NCBI GenBank assembly: GCA_014529385.2
Contig: CM043957.1
Span: 84,757,881 to 84,821,880 of the forward strand
From: Adiantum capillus-veneris
Lineage: Eukaryota; Streptophyta; Polypodiopsida; Polypodiales; Pteridaceae
DNA length: 64,000 bases
Reading direction: 5' to 3'
The translations under genes were made by a program, and so were the position numbers. The notes under the pieces are model-generated. The model did no database searches and was not told the origin of the DNA. It saw only the letters and a list, made by a program, of their open reading frames with translations. Below, in pieces: positions 58,166-64,000 of the stretch; the first letter of the stretch is position 1; each line of letters starts with the position of its first letter.

Positions 58166-61100
58166 ATGGATTCCGCTAAGTCATCGGCAACTAAGAGAAA
58201 AAGACCAACCATCAAGGACGCTCTTGCAGAGGCAGAACCTTTTGATATTCCAACAGAAACCCTCAAGCCAACCAAGACTTGGGTGGAGGAAGCAGTACTA
58301 GAAAAAGAGGGAATAAAGATCTACCAGGGGACTTTCAGAGATCCACAAGGGCAATCGGTCAATGTACCTATGATCCCACGAGAATTAGTGGATTATAGCA
58401 GATCAGAGAACATAAGCAAATACCTGGAAAAGGCTGACTTACACAGGTTCTTCACCTCGAGACCATCAGGTGTAGACACAAGAAGAGTGTATGAGTTGGC
58501 AACATCCATTCAGAAGGATGGGAAAGCCACGTTGACAGCCATGGATGGAGAAACAGTTGAAGTACAGATCACTCCACAGCTCATTGCAGATGCATTGAAG
58601 CTGCACAACAAAGGGAGTTCTGTCAGAGAAAGAAGGGAGGCCATAGAGGTCTATGGATCAAAGAAACAAAATACAACCTACGGAGATATGGTAGATCAAC
58701 GAGCTGCAACCCTTTGCCGATTATACAACCAGTTTTTCCATGTGTGCAGTAAAAGACCGCAGAAGTATACTACACCACCCCATGCCATTGCGACAACCAT
58801 CACATGGGCACTGAAGAGCAACGTGCCAAAAGAGGTGAATTATGCTCAATACATCCACGAGCAAGTAATCGCCATGCACAACCAGAAACCAAAGTACATA
58901 GGAGGAGGAGAAATCCTAACAAGAATAGCTTATGAAGCTATTGGAGCTAGGAATCAAGGGCCACAAATTCCCTCCCAGAATGAGTGGCTTAGAGAAGCCG
59001 ATGAGGAGGAAGAACAGCAAGAAGTGTCCAAGAGGGCGTCCACAAGAGCACGCCGAAAACTAGAAATAGTTTCAGAACCTGAAGAGGCTGCGGACGAGCC
59101 GCTCAAGAAGAAAGCGAAGAAGAAGGCCGATCCCAAGCAAACCAAAAGTCAAAAAGCCGCAAGAATGGAAAGGCTGGTGGAGCAGTTCAGAGCGGAAAGA
59201 GCTCTAAAGGGGGACTTCGAAGAAATGTGGGTGCCAGACCCCAGTAAAGTCGGAACCAGCTCAGCCAGGCCACATGTTGATCAATATGATCAATATATTA
59301 GAGCTTATGAGGAGTCGGAGGCCATATTGGAGCAGAATCCTGTCGAGCCTTATACTGAAGAGGAAGTACAGCTTTTAAAAGCTGAGCTGCAAAAGGACGA
59401 CAAGGGGAAGAAAAAAATAGATGAGTCTACTGAACCTAAAGAGACAGTAAGGCAAGCAACCAAAGGGAAAGCCAAGGTGACTGAGGACAATCAGCCCTCT
59501 TCTACTGTTGTACCAAGCCCGAAGAAGATGGAAATTATTGTGGAGGAAACCACAATAGAAATAGAAACAGAAATTATGGAAAAGCCGGAGGCCGGGACCA
59601 AGGAAAAGGAGATAGATCCAGTTAAGCAAAAGAAAGATGATTATGAGGATCTGGTCGCTATCGGATACAGTGAAGAAGAGGCCCTGGAGGCAGTTTATGG
59701 GATATCCCTACGGAAGCAAGATGATCGGAAAGGGACGAAAGAAAAGACAAAGGGTACAATGGAGAGTAAAGAAAAAATGGACGAGCCGAAGCCATTGGAG
59801 GTGGTGGCACAAAGAGCTGTCAAGTTGACAGATGAAGATGAAAAAGACATGCACATGGTGCATGAACTGCTCAGCAAGATTAAAGAAAGATCCAGGGCAA
59901 AGGAAGTAGCACTTGAGACAGCAAAACAAAAGGAAGCAGAGTTGCAGAAGAAGTTAGAGAATGCTATGACTGAATCTGAAAGTCATAAAGCATCACTCTA
60001 CGATGCCGAAAACGAGAGAGACGGCTTGATACTCCAACTAGCCGAAGCTTCAAGAGAGGTAACAAGTTCACAGGAAGCAAAGGAGAGAATAGAAGATGAG
60101 CTGGAGGCAGCCAAGGATGAGCTCATTGAGCTAAGGGAAAGAGTCGAACTTCAAGAAAGGACAATCACGAGACTCAGGACCACCCCTAGAGTTAGCAGAG
60201 CAGGAACAGAACAAGAGGGAGCCCTCGTACCAGCTCTGGAGGAGCAGGTAAGAAGTCTGCAAAGAGAATTGAGGTTAGAGCAAGTGCAAAGATTGCACAT
60301 GGCAGAGGGATCATTGGCTGCAGAGGAGCGGCTCACATCAGAAAACCAAACACTAAGGACAGAAAATGAGGCCCTCCGCAAACAGCTCCAAGACCTCCAA
60401 GAGCAACAAAGAAGAGAAACAGAGACACCACAAGAAGAAGCAGGGAGAGCAGCCATAGAGCTACCAGAAACTGGAGAGGCAACCACAATTGAAGATCCAG
60501 CCCCAGTTCAAGAAGTGGCCTCAACTTCAGGAATCTCTGAAGAAGAAGAACAAAAGCTCCAGGACCAAATAGAAAAGTCAACAGAGGAAAGTGCCAAGGC
60601 GGAAATGGAATGGGAAAGGAGACTCCTCATCTCCATTAGACTTCAAGGTTTAGACACAAAAGTGCTCCATGAAGAGTGGATGCAACCAAGCCTGCCTTTC
60701 CCTCTGATGAAATTTGAAGTGATAAAGACGAAAAAGAGAATAGAGGAGGAGCAGTATGTCGCTCTTTACGAAGGCGACATCACAAAGGATGAACAATCAA
60801 AGAAGATTGTAGATTCTCAACCTAGATGGAGGAAAGGTTGGCTGAACAAATACCAAGCCTACCTCATCTACTTGGTAGAGGCTCCAAAGGAGATTCGGGA
60901 GGATGCAACCTTCTGCCCGGTGCCAAGAGTCAGAAGTTGGAAAGAGCATGGCCGGATTGCAGAAAAGAAGCCGAATTGGCTTAATTACCCAAGGATGCCA
61001 GGACCAAAGGAAGGAGAGAGAATAGGTAAAGCCTACATGGTGAAAACCCTAACGGGCACCATCAAACTCTTTACTGGCTCTCCTGACCTTTCGTGTCAGA

Positions 61101-61423
61101 TGCTAAAGAAAATCTGCAGGACTCTCTTAGCATGCATTGAAGTGTTCGCGCCAGACAAAGCCACGACCTCGAGTCTACTATCGACGGCCGACACAGTGAC
61201 GGATATGATGTATGATCTTTCTTTGCAGCCATCACCAAAGGTGTTACATCTCTTATACCAAAGAATTATGTTTTTGCCTAGCTTCCACATGCAAACATTC
61301 GAAGAAGCTTTCTACACCGGCTTTTTCACTCACGAAAGCAAAATATTCGGCCCAACCTTGACCATCGGCAACCTACGCTACGAATCACATTTGCAGATGC
61401 TCAAGACGACAGGACTCTATTGA
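58166..61423 (+). CDS. ORF3 of element 2: large coiled-coil protein of unknown function (1,085 aa)
   Basis: I do not recognise a characterised family. The ATG at 58166 in GATCCATGG is the first of the frame and is matched in element 3. Residues 1-275 are a conserved N-terminal domain (L-K-P-T-K-T-W, P-M-I-P-R-E-L, R-P-Q-K-Y-T-T-P-P, A-I-A-T-T-I-T-W). Its layout loosely recalls the 'putative plant transposon protein' domain of Athila-type elements, at low confidence. Residues 275-550 are Lys/Glu-rich and probably disordered. Residues about 555-755 are a long coiled coil. Residues 813-1085 are a second conserved domain (V-D-S-Q-P-R-W-R-K, N-W-L-N-Y-P, M-V-K-T-L-T-G, F-Y-T-G-F-F). No signal peptide or membrane segment is visible, so a classical envelope protein is unlikely despite its env-like position. 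The frame is intact although gag-pol is frame-broken. Confidence 0.85.
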   Translation: MDSAKSSATKRKRPTIKDALAEAEPFDIPTETLKPTKTWVEEAVLEKEGIKIYQGTFRDPQGQSVNVPMIPRELVDYSRSENISKYLEKADLHRFFTSRPSGVDTRRVYELATSIQKDGKATLTAMDGETVEVQITPQLIADALKLHNKGSSVRERREAIEVYGSKKQNTTYGDMVDQRAATLCRLYNQFFHVCSKRPQKYTTPPHAIATTITWALKSNVPKEVNYAQYIHEQVIAMHNQKPKYIGGGEILTRIAYEAIGARNQGPQIPSQNEWLREADEEEEQQEVSKRASTRARRKLEIVSEPEEAADEPLKKKAKKKADPKQTKSQKAARMERLVEQFRAERALKGDFEEMWVPDPSKVGTSSARPHVDQYDQYIRAYEESEAILEQNPVEPYTEEEVQLLKAELQKDDKGKKKIDESTEPKETVRQATKGKAKVTEDNQPSSTVVPSPKKMEIIVEETTIEIETEIMEKPEAGTKEKEIDPVKQKKDDYEDLVAIGYSEEEALEAVYGISLRKQDDRKGTKEKTKGTMESKEKMDEPKPLEVVAQRAVKLTDEDEKDMHMVHELLSKIKERSRAKEVALETAKQKEAELQKKLENAMTESESHKASLYDAENERDGLILQLAEASREVTSSQEAKERIEDELEAAKDELIELRERVELQERTITRLRTTPRVSRAGTEQEGALVPALEEQVRSLQRELRLEQVQRLHMAEGSLAAEERLTSENQTLRTENEALRKQLQDLQEQQRRETETPQEEAGRAAIELPETGEATTIEDPAPVQEVASTSGISEEEEQKLQDQIEKSTEESAKAEMEWERRLLISIRLQGLDTKVLHEEWMQPSLPFPLMKFEVIKTKKRIEEEQYVALYEGDITKDEQSKKIVDSQPRWRKGWLNKYQAYLIYLVEAPKEIREDATFCPVPRVRSWKEHGRIAEKKPNWLNYPRMPGPKEGERIGKAYMVKTLTGTIKLFTGSPDLSCQMLKKICRTLLACIEVFAPDKATTSSLLSTADTVTDMMYDLSLQPSPKVLHLLYQRIMFLPSFHMQTFEEAFYTGFFTHESKIFGPTLTIGNLRYESHLQMLKTTGLY

Positions 61424-61436
61424 CCAAGCCAAAAGT

Positions 61437-61471
61437 CATGTCAGGGACGACATGAACGCGGAGGGGGGGAG
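61437..61471 (+). promoter_or_regulatory. Hairpin and terminal polypurine tract of element 2
   Basis: CATGTC-AGGGAC-GACATG (61437-61454) forms a 6-bp stem. Five bases on, GGAGGGGGGGAG (61460-61471) abuts the 3' LTR. Confidence 0.75.
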
Positions 61472-61757
61472 TGTTGAGCCAACAGAGGATCACACCCACA
61501 TTTTTGCTCACACCCATCATTTTGTAACCATTGATTGTAATAAATGTCTTTCCGACATTAATTTTGATTTGAGCCATTCATTAAGTAACGGGACTCAATT
61601 GAGTTTCCAGCTTGTAATCCCGACGTAATTTCACCTGCTGATGTAAATAATTAGAGATGTTCTCACCTCCAAGGCTGAGGTATATAAGCCAAAGTTTTGT
61701 AACCTAAAGGAGGATTCAATGATTAATCAAAGTGAGTTTTGAGCGCCGTGACTGTGT

Positions 61758-61800
<43 letters not shown>

Positions 61801-62424
61801 TTATCTCCTTGCTACGTGAGCTACGGAGCCGCCATTGGAGAAGCGACACCGCCATTGTGTTAGCAACGGCGAGAGCTACGCACAGATACCAAGAGTGCGC
61901 GCTATCGGCTTCTATGTGTGGTAAGTTCCTACGAGCTTCGGTGTGAGTTTTCTTCCAACTCGTGTGTCGGAATAGAGCGTGCAGCATATCTATAGAACCA
62001 CAACGAGTAGAGCTACGCATTGGTACCATCGGGGTCAAGTTTCGGTCACCTGTATTTTTCGGCCTGTCTTCATACGCGTTTACCGCACGGAGTGGTTATA
62101 GGTTGATTTTGCAGTTCAAGTCTTTAGGGTGTTGTTCTTACCTAGTGTATAGACTTCCCCTTGAGTTTGAGATCGATTCGATGATTCTAGATCCTGTTTC
62201 GTATAGCATTCGTTCGTAGTACGGATTTCAGTCACTTGCGTATTTTAGAACTTAGATTTGATTTCCTTGGTAGTGATTGTCATTAGAAGGTCGAGTAGGT
62301 GATTTGACACCCACCTAGTTGTTTCCATGCGCCTGCGGGTCAAGCTCCGTCCTCATCTGACAAATTCTGTTGTTGGTTGAGTTCTCGCTATTTAGCTTCC
62401 GCTAGCGGCGTAACCGCCTTAACA
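61472..62424 (+). repeat. 3' LTR of element 2 (953 bp)
   Basis: Matches the 5' LTR with four transitions and a GA tract shorter by 22 bp. Followed by the CTATT target duplication at 62425-62429. Confidence 0.95.
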
Positions 62425-63110
62425 CTATTGCACTCACGCGATAGTAACATAATTATCATGTGACTCTCCGGAACAATTAAAAAAACTTGGATGATGATCA
62501 AGTAAAAATGATATTTGTCAATAATTAGTTGTTTAACTATGCCAAATGAATTTATGCTAAAATGAAATTAGGAGCGAACAACCTTACTACTAGCAAGTGA
62601 AACATTACCACCCCTTTGCTATATATGAGTTGATAAACTATCATACGAGAAGGTAAACCCTACTGCTATTTTGAATTGCTGAGGTTTGCAAAATTCTCAT
62701 TCAATCTTTTCTTTTCTCTGCCGGATTGAGAAGGTAAACCCTACTGCCATTTTGAACTGCTAAGGTTTCCATGTCTGCATCTTCCGTTTTTCCTGCTGTT
62801 TTTGAAGTGAAGCTTTGCATACATCATGAATAATGTAGAACTTGGAGCTATATGCATACACTAATCTTTCTCGTCATGCTCATAAGACATGCATTCTTTC
62901 TACAAATAGAGGTTGCTAGCCGTGCTCATAAAAAGTTTTGTACTCGTGAGGCTTACATGTATGCATGTTGTCCTGTTTTGCCTGTCTGCTTTACCAAAGT
63001 CAAGATTTGCATGTATCATACTATTGCACTTGGAGCTGTAGGCATTAGTCTTTCTCTGTATGCTCATAATCTCATCTTGTTTATTGTACAATCAAGATGT
63101 AGGCTGCAAG
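62425..63110. other. Flank with local duplications
   Basis: A phrase GAAGGTAAACCCTACTG with about 45 bp of following sequence occurs near 62648 and again near 62729. A second, diverged duplication of about 190 bp period covers about 62765-63085 and shares the CTTGGAGCT...GCAT...CTTTCTC...TGCTCATAA series. No confident gene. Confidence 0.6.
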
Positions 63111-63680
63111 ATGAAGTCAGCTGCACAGGGTTTACCAGGGCACAAGACTGGCAAGGACACAATGTTTGAACTTGAAGTTCAAGATCAAACCCCTCCAACC
63201 AATGAGCTTGTGACGCAAATGAGTCCATCAAACATGGAGGTAAAGGTTGTGCATGGCACTTTGGAGTGTGTTGCATCCAAATGGAGGCTGTCAACAAAGT
63301 CATCAAAAGGTATACATGTGTATGTTTCGCATTGTTTTATTCCATTGCTTCAATGTTTGCAAAGATGGGATTTCAACAAGCTCCGTTTTCTGGTGCTTGC
63401 AGCATTGGAGTACCCGCAGCTATCAAGATTTTTCTTCTCGATTGAGGAACTACATGAGGAGTACGAGCTCAGCCTAGAGGGGAATCTGCCTAAAGAGCTC
63501 ATAGATAAAGATATCCCCGATGAGGAGTGGATGAGCATCATCAAGTGCCTGTGCAAGAAAAGCACAAATCTATTTCTCAACCATGTGAGGAAAAAGTTCA
63601 TTGATGAGTGCCTGCTTTTGTACCAAAAGGTATATCAAGCGGCCCCATCCAATGGTGAGATGCCATCAAAATTTGCATAG
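63111..63680 (+). CDS. Unrecognised reading frame, possibly part of a host or transposon gene
   Basis: From the ATG at 63111 the frame stays open for 189 codons to a TAG at 63678. Composition is protein-like, with an acidic helical part around residues 105-145 (E-E-L-H-E-E-Y, P-K-E-L-I-D-K-D-I-P-D-E-E-W) followed by C-L-C-K-K and a Leu/Lys-rich helix. I recognise no domain. AAAG|GTATAC near 63308 and GCTTGCAG near 63401, and AAAG|GTATAT near 63629, could be splice sites, so the frame may be one or more exons of a gene that continues downstream. A plus-strand coding-like stretch with Cys residues follows to about 63830. Confidence 0.35.
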   Translation: MKSAAQGLPGHKTGKDTMFELEVQDQTPPTNELVTQMSPSNMEVKVVHGTLECVASKWRLSTKSSKGIHVYVSHCFIPLLQCLQRWDFNKLRFLVLAALEYPQLSRFFFSIEELHEEYELSLEGNLPKELIDKDIPDEEWMSIIKCLCKKSTNLFLNHVRKKFIDECLLLYQKVYQAAPSNGEMPSKFA

Positions 63681-64000
63681 AGTTTCGTGTATGAGAGGTG
63701 TACAACAACAGATTCAACTGGACATCAGATTGCATGGGCAAGGTTTGGTGGTAGTGTCCTTGAAAATTGCAAGATGCAAAAAGGGGGTTTGGAGCGGAAG
63801 ATCCACAAGTTTTGCACCGATTATGGCTTGACAGGTGTCATTTAAATAGAAGCATCTATCTGTGATGATGCCTTGTCATCAATATCGACAATGTCGGCAA
63901 GCAAGTTGTAGCCATTTCAAGCAGTAGAGACACCAATGTATATTCAGCTAGTGCTTACCATGGCCAAGGGACTTAGTGGCCAAGAGAATGAGCAAAAACC
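63681..64000. other. Right edge, unassigned
   Basis: 63690-63830 is open in one frame (contains E-R-C-T-T-T-D and W-A-R-F-G-G) and may be a further exon of the preceding frame. Nothing is recognised after that. Confidence 0.3.

Larger units (their letters stand above)
43356..62424 (+). mobile_element. Element 2: complete 19-kb LTR retrotransposon with extra ORF3 module
   Basis: LTRs at 43356-44330 (975 bp) and 61472-62424 (953 bp) begin TGTTGAGCC and end TTAACA. The 22-bp length difference lies in a GA microsatellite, and I count four substitutions, all transitions. Target duplications CTATT flank both ends. Layout: primer site, leader with palindromes, gag, protease, RT, RNase H, duplicated zinc module, integrase, second protease-like domain, WxPK tail, internal polypurine tract, palindrome cluster, ORF3, terminal polypurine tract, LTR. 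This is much longer than typical 5-12 kb plant elements. Gag-pol carries several single-base frame breaks while ORF3 is open. Confidence 0.95.

Noticed and set aside
58166-61423. ORF3 as a retroviral envelope protein
   Set aside because: No signal peptide, membrane segment or cysteine-rich ectodomain is visible; the protein is charged and coiled-coil.

Overview
The window is repeat-dominated nuclear DNA of a eukaryote, most likely a land plant with a large genome. The evidence is LTR retrotransposons with primer sites of the plant tRNA-Asp type, a plant-type CACTA (En/Spm) DNA transposon, long (GA)n/(CT)n/(CA)n microsatellites and almost no intact non-transposon genes. A non-flowering plant such as a fern is possible, but this rests on impression only.

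Layout. 1-1930: decayed minus-strand coding sequence of unknown type with 90-bp internal repeats. 1931-4933: microsatellite-rich spacer. 4934-13873 (element 1): complete, very young LTR retrotransposon of 8,940 bp (574-bp LTRs with one difference, target duplication ACATT) that encodes only a 1,726-residue Gag-protease and no reverse transcriptase or integrase. 14043-15665: strongly decayed piece of a pol 3' end. 17390-29420 (element 3): old, 5'-truncated relative of element 2 with its 3' LTR. 29421-31112 and 39793-41620 (element 4): one decayed Ty3/gypsy pol gene split by a nested 8,680-bp CACTA transposon (31113-39792). 43356-62424 (element 2): complete 19,069-bp LTR retrotransposon (LTRs 975/953 bp, four substitutions, target duplication CTATT). 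62425-64000: flanking DNA with a local duplication and an unrecognised reading frame.

The most unusual system is the family of elements 2 and 3. After the usual gag, protease, RT, RNase H and integrase, its polyprotein has a duplicated HHCC zinc-binding module (exact 378-bp period), a second aspartic-protease-like domain downstream of integrase, and a tail of repeated W-x-P-K motifs. A second coding module follows: an internal polypurine tract, about 2.7 kb of partly conserved non-coding DNA with a cluster of 24-bp palindromes, an uninterrupted 1,085-residue coiled-coil ORF3 and a second polypurine tract. A similar palindrome cluster lies in the 5' leader of element 2. The palindrome arms differ between elements 2 and 3 by paired changes, and small hairpins stand just 5' of most of the polypurine tracts. 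Good splice donors in the LTR/leader and a branch-point/acceptor just before ORF3 suggest that ORF3 is made from a spliced subgenomic RNA.

Element 1 shares with element 2 the primer-site type, the Gag start (M-N/H-L-R-S-G-R) and the W-x-P-K tail. It looks like a non-autonomous partner that could be mobilised by an element-2-like enzyme supply. All functional statements are inferences from sequence; no searches or alignments were run.
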